This document shows, piece after piece, positions 12,527 through 24,820 of a stretch of DNA of 64,000 nt. A model generated the notes under the pieces. That model made no database searches, was not told the DNA's origin, and saw only the letters and a list, made by a program, of their open reading frames with translations. The stretch covers positions 2,170,001 to 2,234,000 of the forward strand of contig OZ234504.1 of the NCBI GenBank assembly GCA_965153455.1, written 5' to 3'. Source of the stretch: Sphagnum compactum. Taxonomy: Eukaryota; Bryophyta; Sphagnopsida; Sphagnales. Position 1 is the stretch's first letter, and each line of letters starts with the position of its first letter. The translations under genes were made by a program, and so were the position numbers.

Positions 12527-15500
12527 ATGTCGTGCATGGAATTGGCTGCGGTCGATGAGAATTTGTATTTGGCAGAGGCATGGCTGAGCGAGCTGGAGCT
12601 GGTGAACGATATCGATCATGCAGCCTTGCCGGCTATCCTTCTGCCTTATAGTTCTTTTCAGGAATCAGCCCGTTTTCCTAATTCGGAAGCTGATACTACA
12701 AATCTCAGTCTTTGGGATGAACAGCTTCAGATGGTAAGGGAGTCAATGATTTCGGTACCCCACGACCACAACGACGTAGCTGCTGCAGCAACTACTAGTG
12801 ATTTGCAGATGTCAGTGAATAATGTGAATCCCCCGTCGCACCGCTCCAGCTACTTGCTGGATTGCAGCACGCGTGCAATGTGCAAAAAAGTGACGTTGAA
12901 AGAAGCTGTAATGTATGAAGCCATAGAGAAGCTTGGAGGCGGAGAGAAGGGCTTGCATCTTTTAATGGATCACGTCAGGTCTTGGATAGCTGCTGCTGCG
13001 CGTAATTGCAGTATTACTAGTACTACTAATCAAATCATTTCCATATCAGACTCCCTCCAGCAGCTGTGCGTCACAGCTTCTGATCAAGCCTCACCACCAC
13101 CACCACCACCACCACCATCGACGTCGCCGCCGCTTCAGCTGGCAGGTGCTGATCATCTGTACATCACTGATCTTGCAGCGTCGCACATGAGTACTAGTAC
13201 TCCAAATGCAGTGAGCCGTTACAGCTGCAAGGCCCATCGAAAGAGAAAGCGAAGTTCTATCGCCAACCCCACCGCAACGGAAACAAATTACCACACGGAT
13301 TCTTCATCTGTGTATACCAGAAGTAGCAGCTTAGACCATTCCTGCTGGAATCGTATTTTAACAAATCCATTGCAACTTGAGAAACGTCGTCTAGCTGGTT
13401 ATAATGTTTATCACTCAAGGTCGTCAATGTCTCGGACTTCTTCCACTGCTGCTGCCGCCACTCGCGCAGCTCGCAAGCATCGGATGGCTTACCAACGGCA
13501 GCAGCTGATCGGCAGGAGTTGTGCAGCTGGTAAACAGCCAGCTGCGGCCGCTAGCAACAGCAGCAGCAGCAGCGACTACGCCATGCAGCAGCAGCAGCCT
13601 ACAGCTTCTGCAGCGACTGGTTTAGCTGCTCCTGTTGCAAAGAAGCTGCTACAGCAACCGGTTTCTTCCACAGCCAACAAACAACAGTACTCCAGAAACC
13701 AGTTCTTCATCAACAGTCGACAAAAGGTGAACGCTTATTCCAGATTAGAAAGTACAGTGACTACGATTTTGCCATGAGAGTTAAATTATTGCTCATCTTT
13801 GAAATGGAATTTCCCAGCTGATTACAAAATTTAATGTATTGTTGAGTCCCCAGCTTGCTTGCTGCAGCTAGCTATTACTGTGCATCCTTTGTGTGTAACT
13901 TGTTTTTTCAGGTCACAACTACGCACATCAAATTGAGATGGGGTTGGATATTATCCATACATATATATCTTGCTCTGCTTCTTGTGGTTGTGCAGCAGCA
14001 GGGACCCAGTACAGGGACACTAGTATTGCTGCTGCATAAGTTGTTGCAACCCAGTGATGTTACTAGTTTGGGTCGCATAGTGTTGCCCAAGGTGTGTATT
14101 GTAAAAACCCATCCTTTTTCACTTCGTACAGCAGAAGAGAAATTTTTGCCTGGTTTTTTCCTACCACAATACATGTTACCCTAGAGACCTTGGCTCATGT
14201 GACACACAATACACCTATTATATGTGTGAGGTAAGCTTTGTGGTTTCAAACATTTCAAGGTAATTTATGTGTAAAAGCCTTGACACTTGAATGCAGTAAC
14301 ACATTACAAGAGATGAGTGCATGTGGTTTTTCTCACAAATAAAAGTTGCAGATCATGGATCATATTGACACATGTGTGAAGGTAAACTTTGTGGATAAAG
14401 CAAGTCTGTAGGTAGATATAAATTCCTCACACCTCAGATAGTAGTAGTTTCTCTTACTTTATACATTCATGAAACCACAAAGTTTACCTCACATCATTAT
14501 ATGTGAGTCATGAACCATCATGGCTCTATCAAATGTGGCTTCTTGTATATTCAACATGATTACCCATGTGTCACACTCCATGTAAATTGATCAAGGTAAA
14601 TCCCCCTTTTTTTTTGGTGGTCTGAAAATTGCAGAAAGAAGCAGAAAGTTGTTTGCCTTACCTTGCTGTGAAAGAGGGGATGTCACTTGCAATGGAGGAT
14701 TTTGACACGGGCAAGACCTGGAAGGTTCGATATAGGTATGTACAACCCAAGTTTTGCCTGGTCTACTCTAAAACCAAGACTAAATAACTAAAATATTGCT
14801 GATTATGTGTAGGTAATTTGTGAGATTTCTCAAGTGCAGAAGTAACTAAACTCATTTCGGGTTCTTTAGAAATTCCAAATGCTAGAAGGTTAGGTGCATT
14901 ACCTAGAACCATATCACAACATTAAACAAGATATAAAACTACAGATGTCCATGGTTGTCACATTCGGGATCAGGGATTTTACAAGGAGTGCAAAAGAAGA
15001 AGACTTTCCAAGTATGTATTCTATTATGATTATTATGTTGTTGTGCTTGTTTGTTGGCAGACATGAATTTCTCTTCTTTGAGATCATGCAGACTGCCAGT
15101 CTCTTAGATTCCTTCTCTTTGGAGGAGATTGACTTACAAGGGTTTTCTTTTTTTCTCTTTTTTTGGGTCCCCTCCTTGCTGAAGGATGGTGTTTGCTTTG
15201 CTTACAGATACTGGCCTAACAACAGGAGTCGCATGTACTTGATAGAGAACACTGGTAATTAAGGTGCCACTGTTACTACTCCACATGATTGACAGACCTG
15301 TGTGTACAATGCAATTAACCCCAATTTCAAGATTAGAGTCAAGTCTGTAAGTAGCTTGCTTTCAGTGCCTGATTGATTGTGGCAGATTGGTGTTGGAATT
15401 TTATTTTTATTTTTTTAATTCTCTAAAGAAAATGAGTCTCATGTCCATCTGATTGCTAACATTGGGTTTTTTTCAAATCATGCATGTGTGGCAGGAGTTT

Positions 15501-16285
15501 TTGTAAGGTCACATCAGCTTGAAGAAGGCGATCTTTTGATACTCTACAGAAATGTGGAACGCAACAAAATTGTACTGTATCTGGATGTTCTAAACACCAT
15601 AACTTTACATAACGTAATGTTTGTTGCTTTATTTTCAGAGTGAGCTTCATATACAAGGGTTCAATCAATACCCATATATCCCATTCATATCTAATTCTCC
15701 ATGAATGAATGAATGAATGAATGAATCAGTGGTGTCCACTGTTGGACTTCGCACTTAATCCTTCATGAATGGGTGTGGCAGGTAATACAAGGCAAGAAAA
15801 AAACACAATCTGATGGTAGCTGTATTGGAGCTGCTGTAAAAGATGAGAAGCTCTCTGCTGCTGCTGCTGTTGCCATAGCCACCCAGGATTCTGGCGGACT
15901 GGTCATGCCCAGACTGGATGCAAAGCTGCAAAGGATGGCTGTGAAGTGGGAACAAGAAATTACAAAAGATCAGGCTAGTAGTCAGCTGCAGTTGCATTGT
16001 CCTGTATCAGCAGTTCTAGAAACTGCTTCTCATAAGGCTGGGGATGGAACACAGTTTGAAGATTCATCAGACCTAGGTGATTTGATGCAGGGAATATTTC
16101 AAGACAAAAAGCATGGTTCCTCATGTGGACTAGCACCTGGTGGGCAAAATTTACAACAGTGGCTGAGTTTCCCAAGCCTCAAGGATGGTGATTTGCTCAT
16201 GGCAGATGTTTCACATTTGGCATCATGGGATGGTAACAGCACTGCTGCAGCTGCACCTGTGATCTCCAAAGTTGAGCCTGACTAG
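12527..16285 (+). CDS. ABI3: ABI3/VP1-type B3 transcription factor
   Basis: Six coding exons join in frame with GT..AG junctions: 12527-13726, 13996-14091, 14635-14735, 15208-15254, 15495-15571, 15782-16285, giving 674 residues. The N-terminus is acidic. Residues about 120-156 hold the conserved B1-like helix (EKLGGGEKGLHLLMDHVRSW). A basic stretch KAHRKRKR lies at about 235-242, and B2 (ARKHRMAYQRQ) at about 315-325. The B3 DNA-binding domain spans about 409-507, split over exons 2-5, with LLQPSDVTSLGRIVLPK, EAESCLPYL, KVRYRYWPNNRSRMYLIENT and LEEGDLLILYRN. The tail is diverged. In plants ABI3/VP1 activates ABA and maturation genes through RY elements with bZIP partners, in the nucleus. Low-complexity Pro (189-197), Ser/Ala and Gln runs are present. 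The last two junctions rest on frame and homology; the donor at 15572 (GTACTG) is weak. Confidence 0.92.
14190..14520. mobile_element. Foldback/MITE-like element in ABI3 intron 2
   Basis: The left arm at about 14215-14252 reads TATGTGTGAGGTAAGC, then TTTGTGGTTTCAAACA. The right arm at about 14468-14505 reads CATGAAACCACAAAGTTTAC, then CTCACATCATTATATG, its reverse complement with few mismatches. A further direct copy of the core, GTGAAGGTAAACTTTGTGG, lies near 14376-14394. The outer limits are approximate (GGCTCATG near 14190 matches GGTTCATG on the other strand near 14515). No clear target duplication was identified. It lies wholly inside the intron between the first two B3-encoding exons. 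Confidence 0.55.
15701..15727. repeat. (ATGA)n microsatellite in ABI3 intron 5
   Basis: Six consecutive ATGA tetramers lie about 55 bases before the last ABI3 coding exon, in the intron upstream of its acceptor. Confidence 0.9.
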
Positions 16286-16460
16286 ATGAACTCAAGGGTG
16301 GTCCCCAGCAATATTGCAAGCTTGGAATCTGAAGCTTCAAATCAGCCTAGAAAAGGAGCAAAAGTTGCTGGAGCTGGCACATAGTCTCACCATGTATATC
16401 AATGCAGGTCAATTCCAGTTTTGATAAGTAAGGAGTGCAGATCTTGTACTTTGAAATACC

Positions 16461-16705
16461 ATGTTGCAATTTCCAAGTTTCACAAAGCATATGAACATTG
16501 AAATGTCTATGTTGCAAGCAATTTTCAAGTTTTCACCAAACGCAGTACTTCAAAATACAATGACAATGCAATTTCTTGAGTTTCAAAAAACACATTGCCA
16601 TTGTAAGGCTATGCTGCAATTTTCAAGTTTCACATATGATTGTTACATTGAAAGAGCATGTTGTCAATTGTTGGGTTTCACAAAACATAAAGAGCATGCA
16701 GATGT
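16461..16705. repeat. Degenerate tandem repeat, unit about 47 bp, 5 copies
   Basis: ATG(T/C)TGCAATTTTCAAGTTTCACA-like units begin near 16461, 16509, 16566, 16611 and 16658, with a sixth start at 16697; spacing is 39-57 bases. It lies directly downstream of the ABI3 stop and may fall in its 3' untranslated region. Confidence 0.65.
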
Positions 16706-17985
16706 GACCCACATACTGATGGACGCTTCGCAGAAGAACACACAAGCAAAAGAGTGCTATGAACAGAGGTGCACAATGTAAGTAAAAAATAAGAACCATC
16801 CTTATGCGATTTGCATTCATAGCTCCACAACTTTGCAGAAGATGAATGTTGACTATGTTGATTATGGTACTAGATATGAAAGGGAAAAATCATATGACAT
16901 AATTTTAAAAACTGCTCACATTCGACACCAACAACCAATCCACTCCAACCATCTCAACCCCAATTGATTTCATCTAGGCTCTTATCTAGATGGCCCCATC
17001 AATATATATTCTCATCACATCTCCAAATTCTTGTGGTAGAGCTACCTTGACATTGCAGTGAGGTTTATTGTTTGAATGCAAATAAACTCCTTGTTGAAAT
17101 CTTTGGAAGAATGCTAGAATTGAAAATGAACAATGAAATGAAATCCTAGGTTGATATTTTAATGCATGAATTATATATCACATATTAATGGCCATTTGTC
17201 ATACCCAGTTCATGGCAACCAGGGTCTTTTTTTCAAATTCCTCAAGCAGCTCCACTGGCAAGGATCCCCAGCATTAATTAGAATTAAATGGAAACTGTAC
17301 TGAGTCAGTGTTTGTTTTAAGGATTTTCAGAGGAGGCCTAGGTGGCTAGGTTTTGCCAACCCATGGCAGCCTTTCAAATTTGAACCTAGATTGTTGCAGC
17401 TAGATGTCAAAGTTTTTGGAAAAAACTTGGCTAGGCTATGCTTTTCTTTGTAAATGGTTGTTGGCTGTAAGGTCATTATGCCTCTTAAATTCTGCAGGCT
17501 ATTACAGTGAATCAAATGTAAAATTATTGGCAACCAAATGCAAAATGTAGTAACAAAGTGGTCACCAAAATCTTTGATATCTCAAATAATTGCAAGTCAT
17601 GTCAAATTATATTAATCACAAGTAATATCTCTTAGGGGAGTTGAACCCCATCCAAATGGACCCTGCCTATTATAACAAGAGATTGCACACAAAAAAATTA
17701 TAAATAATAAATTAATTTTACACAAAAAAAAATTACACCAACTGCCATCAAGCTCAAAACTCTAATGCATAGAGTCACCAAACAAGTTCAAAAATACCAA
17801 AACTGCAAACATCAACAAGTCCACTAAGGAACAAAATCAAAAAATGCAAAGATGTGGCAAGAACAAATGCATATGCAAAAACATGGTTTAGGGTTTAGGG
17901 CTTTGTTGTAAGGCTTTGTTGTGTAATTTTCATGTCTACTATGCATCTACAGCCCTCCAATTCTTTTGCTAGTCCCAAGATTTGA
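16706..17985. other. Intergenic DNA, no gene recognised
   Basis: Nothing recognisable was found between the ABI3 downstream repeat and the hAT relic. A short TTTAGGG pair lies at about 17889-17902. The open frames are short and show no family pattern. Confidence 0.55.
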
Positions 17986-17989
17986 TAGT

Positions 17990-20760
17990 TGCAATAAATG
18001 GGAAAGTTTCCATAGTGTAAAAGCTTTATGCATACATCTACATCACAAGATCCAAATGGGCTATCAATTGATTTCTCAATTTGCTCTCCATGAAAGACAA
18101 ATTACAAAAATAGTTTTCATCTTCCAATCTGCTTAATACCACAAGCATGGATAGCTCCACCAACTTTAGCCATTCTGACAACTTAGAACAAATAATTTGA
18201 TTAGTAGTCAACAATGCCCACATCCTAGAACATAGATTGCAATCTAGGGGAAGTTTCATTATTGCAGCAAAATTGGCTAACATTGTCACTTTGAGAAAAG
18301 AAACTTGTGCTTCTAACTTCAACTCATCAAACAAAGGAGGGATTTACATTTGGTTTGCCCCAATGTTTTACCCATGAAATAATGAACCTTCAAAATGCTC
18401 AACTATGCCAAGAAAATTTGTTTAGCTGAATCCAAAATTAAGGATTAATAATCCCATTTGCATTCATAATCTCTTGTGAAGGAAAACAAGGTTGTAACTT
18501 TTCAATTAAACCTCGAACAACACCAGTGCATTGTATTTTAACATCTTGCATTGCCAAAAGCCAATCAATTTTGAAAACCCAGCTCAAAACACCTATGATT
18601 GTGCGTCTTTTATATTGCATATAATTTAAAACATCCATAGAACTAGAAGGCCCTACATATTCAAGGCCAGTGCTTTGGTGAAGAAGCCAAGCATGATGCA
18701 AAACATCATTTGAATGTTGCACCATGTTTAGAAACTGCCCAAACTCCTTTTGCCCATACATGGTTTGCTAATCACAGTACATTTGATACAATTGTGCCTC
18801 ACATTCTTTGACACCAACAACATAATCGCATATAAAAATGTCCTAATTCTGAGCAAATTTGGACAAGCCCTAAACAAGTTCCAACATGGGAATAATACAT
18901 GTTAGTCCTAAAAACACTTCAACATCACAAAGTAATTCCAAACCTACTTTAGTAGTGTCATGAGATGCTTGTTCATCAAACATCTAAATCACAATTATTT
19001 TGTATTCTGTCAGAATTTGTTTTGTAATTGAGAGCATTGCAATCTAACGTGTCTTCACATTGCAAAGAATTTTCAAAGCCTTCTACTCCAAAAAAACTCC
19101 AAGCTTGCATTTATCTAAATGTCACTTAGGAGGTAAAAAATAATAGGTGTAAATTGATTGTAGCATTGTTTCAATCTTAGTCACCAAAGGTAGTTTTGAT
19201 AATGTTTGTACTACTAGGTCTGTCCAGTGTGCAACACAATGTACCCTTAATATGTAAGGGGGTCAAAATGAGATAAAGTATACCAAAAAAGTAGACGTCT
19301 CCACTTTAACCCTGCGCCTCTCATATAACTACCATTAGTGAAAATATGTGTCCACTACCATTAGTTGGCACTATTAAGTTTATAAGAATTTAATTCTAAG
19401 AAAATTAAAAGTAAATGAATTTTAAAAGTAGATAAAAAGTACATTTGAAATCGACTAAAAAATATGTGTTCAAACCTACTTTTTGGTTAGAAAAATTAAT
19501 GAAATTGATATGTAATAAGTTAGAAACTGAAGATCAACATATGTTTTAATAAGTCATCAAAAAAAATCTATTTCATTTTTTTAAGAACCTACTTAACACC
19601 TACTTGAAATCAAAAGCTCACAATGAAAAGTAGACATAAAAAACGATTTGTATTTTGAACAATTTACTTAAAATCTACTTTTACAGTTTGAAATATGAAA
19701 ATCAATGCACATTAGGGTAAACATATATCAAATTTAATCATTAAATTGAAAACATTCAATATTCTACAATTCTATAGTGGGTTTTGTTGCTATTTTAAAT
19801 CTATTTATTTTAGTTATAACGAGGTAATCAAGTTGTTCACTTTAACCTACTTATAACTAGGGGCTAAATTTCTTTCTAAATTGTGTTGTAACACCACTTT
19901 TTGCACCTTGAAAAACTGAAACTCTATCTACACCAAAACTTATGAATTTTGAAGCAAGGTCAGATTATGATAGTCCCCCATATTGAACCACACTATCCAC
20001 TATAACCTTTGTGAGGTTATTTGTTATACCAACATTGACTAACTATTCCAATGTTAATAAAAACAAGATTGCGCTTCTAGCCATCAACAAGGTACTTGTG
20101 AACAGCCAGCCAAAATTGGCAATCCACAATGGTAACCTCATCAACAAAAATAAAAATGAACCTTGCTTTCTAACCAACCATTCGTATGTTTATGAGCACA
20201 ATCTTGTGCATGCATTACAACAAATTGTCATTCATTTTTAGCATGTTGGCTATTCAAACTCATAAAATACTTTCCCACCTTCACACTGGGCTTTGCAACA
20301 ATAACCTTTCATCACCCAACATGTTTCTGTAAGCCATCAAACTTTGAGACAAGCGATTTGTCTCTTTTCTCAACAAAACTACAAACCTTACACTTCACAA
20401 TGGATAGTTTGCCATTAGGACCCATCATTGCCTCTAGCCAATGCAATTTTGAAGCCCAAATCTTGAAACACTTTGTTAAGTTTCCATTTAACCTTCCTAG
20501 TTTTCTTTGGTTTTGGAACAATAAGGTTAGAATCAAATGAAATAGGTTCTTCAACACCAATAATAGTGCCTGGGGAAGAAACACCAACTATAAACAAGGA
20601 TTTGCTACTACCATCTTGCAAGGAAGGGGGCAACAAAATATTTGTTTTTGCCACAATAGACTTGGAGTTATTGGAAAGATCAATGGGAACTAGAAAAGAA
20701 AAATGCATGGACTTAAAATTTGCAGGAGGTTTTAGTGGAACTATCAAAGATGGCATGCAA
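17990..20760 (-). pseudogene. Decayed hAT-type transposase (relic 1)
   Basis: Reading the minus strand from about 20760 down to 17990 gives, in order and interrupted by many stops and shifts: a Cys/His finger region (KLHWLEAMMGPNGKLSIVKC, then KVCS, later LQKHVG; about 20320-20500); a long, badly decayed middle; a transposase segment (KIETMLQSIYTYYFLPP, about 19180; LELLCDVEVFLGLTCIIPML, about 18900; then FICDYVVGVKECEAQLYQMY); and a C-terminal dimerisation-like segment (LSRLEDENYFCNLSFMESKL, about 18090). This order is that of plant BED-finger hAT-like transposases. The relic cannot encode protein. Terminal inverted repeats and target duplications were not found. The open frame of 107 codons at 18438-18761 is part of it. 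Confidence 0.8.
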
Positions 20761-23237
20761 AAAGATTAGATGACAATTCAACAAGATGTGGTAATGTTCA
20801 CATTTCAAAAAAGTTGCATTCCATAATCTTGTTGTCATCACAACCCCATAATAAACATGTCATTTTCAATCTTGTAGGTGTTTGTGAAAGAGGAAAGGTA
20901 GCATAGGTGTTAAGGATGGTGAGGGTGATGATGGTCATGACTTTTTTTGTTATATGGCAATTGCTATTGTTGGTAGTTAAGACTACCAACAATTAGAAGA
21001 CCAAGAACATATTGGTGGGAATCACATTTGCCAAACTTGGGTAAGGATGACTATGAAGACTAGTGTTTGTATATGGTTTATGATTTACACTTTGTGTAAA
21101 AGTAAATGTCATAATGAAATTTATTTTCACTATGTGTAAGTGTATAAGGAACCATCTACATGTGTAAATGCAAATGTAAGTGTTATATAGGGGATGTGTA
21201 ATTTGCTCCATTAGAAAAAAAAAAAAATTTAAATGAAACAACAAATGTGCACACCACCTCGTTGAAGGCTTTCCGACAAGGCCAATAAAGAAATTGAACT
21301 GCTTTTGATTGGCTCATCACAATGATTGCCCCATGTAATGGCATATGGCCACTGCATTAATTTATATTGCCCAATATTTTATGTTTATGGATGTGGATGG
21401 GGAAATAATTAACATTGGATGTGGTAAACATTGAGAGAGGCCCAAAGAGGGCCATCTATTTCAAAGATTATCGTCAAAGAGGCCCAAAAGTCTTTTGAAA
21501 TACTTTTGGGCCCCAACTCTTTCCACCAGTTACCGCCTATTTTTCTCATAATTTTTTTAAAAAATTAAAAATTAAATATAGGTTTTAAATAGTCAGATTT
21601 TTGGGGGAAAAGAAAATAGTTAGTTTTTGAAATAAAAAAGATTTCAATTAGATCCATTAGGTAGTCAACAATGTGTAAGGGATGAAGAACCCTAATATTC
21701 TTAGTTTCACATCTCGCTTATAATCAAATTTGGCTAAATCTTCTTGTGAACAAACGATGACTACTTCAGCTACATCACAAAATTGGCTCAAAAAAAAAGA
21801 AAGACAAGGCCATGAAAACAACTTGATAATATGAGAAGGATTCAACACTTCATTTATCTCACATACCAAGATGCCAAATCCATTATTGTCAAACTATTTT
21901 TCCTTGGTGTCCTTTGTGTGTGCGTATGCGTACATGCACTTATTAGTTAGGTTGGAATAGTCTAAGGTCTACAAATATTGGGTTGTTTTTCAAGAGGCTA
22001 AAGAACTTGCAATTGTACAACAACAAATCCTCCCATGTGCGCAAGGAGCAAGCAAGTGGTGCACGAATCCTTTCTTTCCATATGCCAAATTCACATTCAT
22101 TAGCACTTAACTTACTCCACAAGTGTTCCACAATTCATAGTTGACACATGATTTATTAAACCAACAACCATCTTGAAGTTCAACCTTCAAACTTTTAATG
22201 TTGGGCAAATATATTAATGGAACCTTTGATATATACACAATGATATTGGTTCCAATGTCAAGAAGAAACCGACCAAATTGGTACAATCGTTGGTATAATA
22301 ATACTCCTACAATGATACCCTTACTTACCCTTATGACCTTTGTCGTAGGGTTGTCCAAGGGTATTTGTTAATACCCCCCTATTGATACACAACGTCCCTA
22401 CTAGCACATAACTTTTGAAGATACAAGTTGAGATGAGTAGAGGCCCCCTTTCTCATTGAGAGGTGTTATGCAATTTCAATAGACTACTTCACCATAGATT
22501 TCAAAAACTCTAACATTCCATATTTCTTTGTGTTAAGTACATTTTGAAATCAAAATTGAGACTTAAGAATTTCATTCATTCTTTTTTCCTTGCTTTTTAT
22601 GTTTTTTTTTTTTTTTTTCCTCCCTTCCTCTCCAAAACTATGGAATTAATGTTCAAATGTGATTTTCCATTTAAACAAAGGTAAAATGTTATCTAGGAAT
22701 ACTAGGTTAATATGATACTAGGTTCTATTAAACTTGGAAAATCACTACTATTATTACCCAGATGGGATCCAATAAGACACAAATCATCCATCCATCCATC
22801 CATCACCTCAGGTTTCATCACTTTCAATATAAGAAACCCTTTGAATCGGTTCGTTGTAAAAGAGGTGGGATCTATATCATATTGCCCCCACTTGTAAGTT
22901 CCCATGGATGTTTTTCATCCACACAATGGGGGTCTACCTACAAAAGATTGCTCTCCCCATTGCATTGCAGATGACTATTATAAGTCAGATTTTGAGACCA
23001 GTTGGACGGGACTGGTCTGGACCCATTTCCTTCAGTGTACCAGGGCCATGTTCCGTAGCATAATTTGGTACCCAAAACCTTGGAATGATCCGGTTTGGGT
23101 GTCGTATTCCGGCACTTTTTTCAGGCATTTTCCGAAGTGGGACACACAAGTGAGTGACCCATCTATCTCATGGTTCCACTTTGGGTGCAGTCAGTTCCAG
23201 TTCCACTTGTGTGTGAATCAACGGTCGAGAACATAAC
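20761..23237. other. Intergenic DNA, no gene recognised
   Basis: Apart from one dispersed-repeat copy (21655-21795) and a (CATC)n run near 22787-22804, no feature is supported. Several minus-strand frames of 60-90 codons between 21940 and 22360 lack any family pattern I can name; they could be an unrecognised transposon relic. Confidence 0.5.
21655..21795 (-). repeat. Dispersed repeat family, copy D
   Basis: On the minus strand this reads CCAATTTTGTGATGTAGCTG, then GATTTAGCCAAATTTGATTA, then TAATATTAGGG, and TTGACTACCTAATGGATC, matching copy B block by block. On the plus strand the repeat ends in CTACATCACAAAATTGG followed by an A-rich run (21789-21803), as in copy B when that is read from its other strand. 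Confidence 0.65.
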
Positions 23238-23238
23238 A

Positions 23239-23685
23239 CTTGAGATGTGAATCCACGGTGGAGAACACAAACACACTTGAGATGTGAATCAACGGTGGAG
23301 AACACAAACACACTTGAGATGTGAATCGACCGACGGTGGAGAACACACACACACACACTCACTTGAGATGTGAATCAATGGTGGAGAACACATGCATGCT
23401 TGAGATGCGAATCAATGGTGGAGAACACATGCATGCTTGAGATGCGAATCAATGGTGGAGAACACATGCATGCTTGAGATGTGAATCAATGGTGGAGAAC
23501 ACATGCATGCTTGAGATGCGAATCAATGGTGGAGAACACATGCATGCTTGAGATGTGAATCAATGGTGGAGAACACATGCATGCTTCAAGATGTGAATCA
23601 AAGATGGAGAATGCACACTTCAGATGTGACATCGACGGTGGAGAACCCACACTTGAGATGTGACATCGACGGTGGAGAATACACG
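23239..23685. repeat. 37 bp minisatellite, 12 units
   Basis: Units start CTTGAGATGTGAATCAAnGG, then TGGAGAACACA. Most are exactly 37 bases apart (starts at 23239, 23276, 23313, then 23362, 23399, 23436, 23473, 23510, 23547, 23584), with two or three shorter, diverged units to 23685. Six central units end in CATGCATG, a palindrome made of overlapping RY cores. A lone diverged relative of the GTGAATCAACnnTGGAnAACAC core lies near 54806-54830. Confidence 0.9.
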
Positions 23686-23744
23686 AAATAATAAAATTTA
23701 AAGTGTTTTCATATGAAAGTTATGGGTGCTTTTGGTAGCCAAAA

Positions 23745-23864
23745 TATACAAGGACTCTTAAAATTTTCTACTTTCATATCTGGTCTATAACCAAATTTGG
23801 CTAAATATTTTTTGGATGATTGCTAGTTTGGCTACATCACAAAATTGTCTGGGGGGGGGGGGGG
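23745..23864 (-). repeat. Dispersed repeat family, copy E, with a G14 run
   Basis: On the minus strand it reads ACAATTTTGTGATGTAGCCA, then AGCCAAATTTGGTTATAGAC, then CAGATATGAAAGTAGAAAAT. Where copies B and D have an A-rich tail, this copy has a run of 14 G on the plus strand (23851-23864). Confidence 0.65.
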
Positions 23865-23969
23865 CGGTGGAGCAACTTTTTTTTGCTTCACAAAGGAGTG
23901 ATTTTGTTGTTGGGTTCTTTGCAATTTGTAAACCACAAGACAACGGTGGATAACATCCTCATAACTAAC

Positions 23970-23996
23970 ATCCATCCATCCATCCATCCATCCATC
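23970..23996. repeat. (CATC)n microsatellite
   Basis: Six tandem CATC units. A shorter array of the same tetramer lies near 22787-22804. The antisense open frame reading MDGWMDGWMD is produced by this run. Confidence 0.9.
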
Positions 23997-24692
23997 AATG
24001 ACTATGAAAAAACAACCCAATAATTATTGATGTGCATGATTGAGTGTGGAAATCATATTTTCATATTTTTTTGTTTTTCTTCCTAAGTTCCCAATGTGTT
24101 CTCAATGTGTTCTCATCATGTTCCCTTGAGGTTCCTCAAGTTTCCAAGTTGTTCCTAAGGCGTTCCCAATAGCACCTCAATTTTATCCCATATGGTTTGC
24201 CCAAAGTTCAACTCTCATGTATATAAACTGAAAAGGTAAATTGTTATTCCCACTATGTTCCCTCTAAGTTCTCAATGGGTTCCCACCAGGTTCTCCATAT
24301 GTTCCCCAATTTCCCAATGTGTTCCCCCAACATGTTCTCCATAGCACCTCACTTTTATCCCATATGCTTTGGCAAATGTTGTCCTCCATTCACCTACACA
24401 GGTGGGCCAAAGGAGAGGAAATCTATACTTCAAAATAGAAAGGTCTATTTGGGGCCTCCATAGTTTCAGTTTTTTGAGTGATAGGCCAATCAAATTGGCT
24501 TGTTGCAAAAAAAAAAAAAAAAAAAACCAAAAACAATACTCATATCTTTGTTCAGTAAAGCACTCCTAGACAATTTTCACATCCAACTAACTCAAGTTAC
24601 ATGAGGAGGGTACATGAGGCTCTTTACATGGCCACGGTTAACCAGGTACATACCAACATTGGTACCTTCACCTTCTTGAGTGAGGCCTCTTA

Positions 24693-24820
24693 CATTAGTA
24701 GAAAAACACCATTTTTCGACTTGTCTTAGGCGACTATAAGTGTCTTTTGCGACTATTTAGTCGCAAAAGACGCTTTTAGTCGCCTAAGACAAGTCAAAAA
24801 ATGGGGTTTTTCTTTTAGTG
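24693..24820. mobile_element. 128 bp CACTA-type MITE with TTA target duplication
   Basis: The element is an almost perfect palindrome along its whole length. The left end reads CATTAGTAGAAAAACACC and the right end, on the other strand, CACTAAAAGAAAAACCCC; both continue into CATTTTT(C/T)GACTTGTC, then TTAGGCGACTA and TCTTTTGCGACTA, meeting near 24757. CACTA ends followed by AGAAAAAC are typical of En/Spm (CACTA) transposons. A 3 bp duplication, TTA at 24690-24692 and TTA at 24821-24823, is the expected length for this superfamily. There is no coding capacity, so it is a non-autonomous miniature element. Confidence 0.85.

Noticed and set aside
23239-23685. Regular direct repeats reminiscent of a CRISPR array
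   Set aside because: Units are contiguous with no unique spacers, and the genome is a plant; this is a minisatellite.
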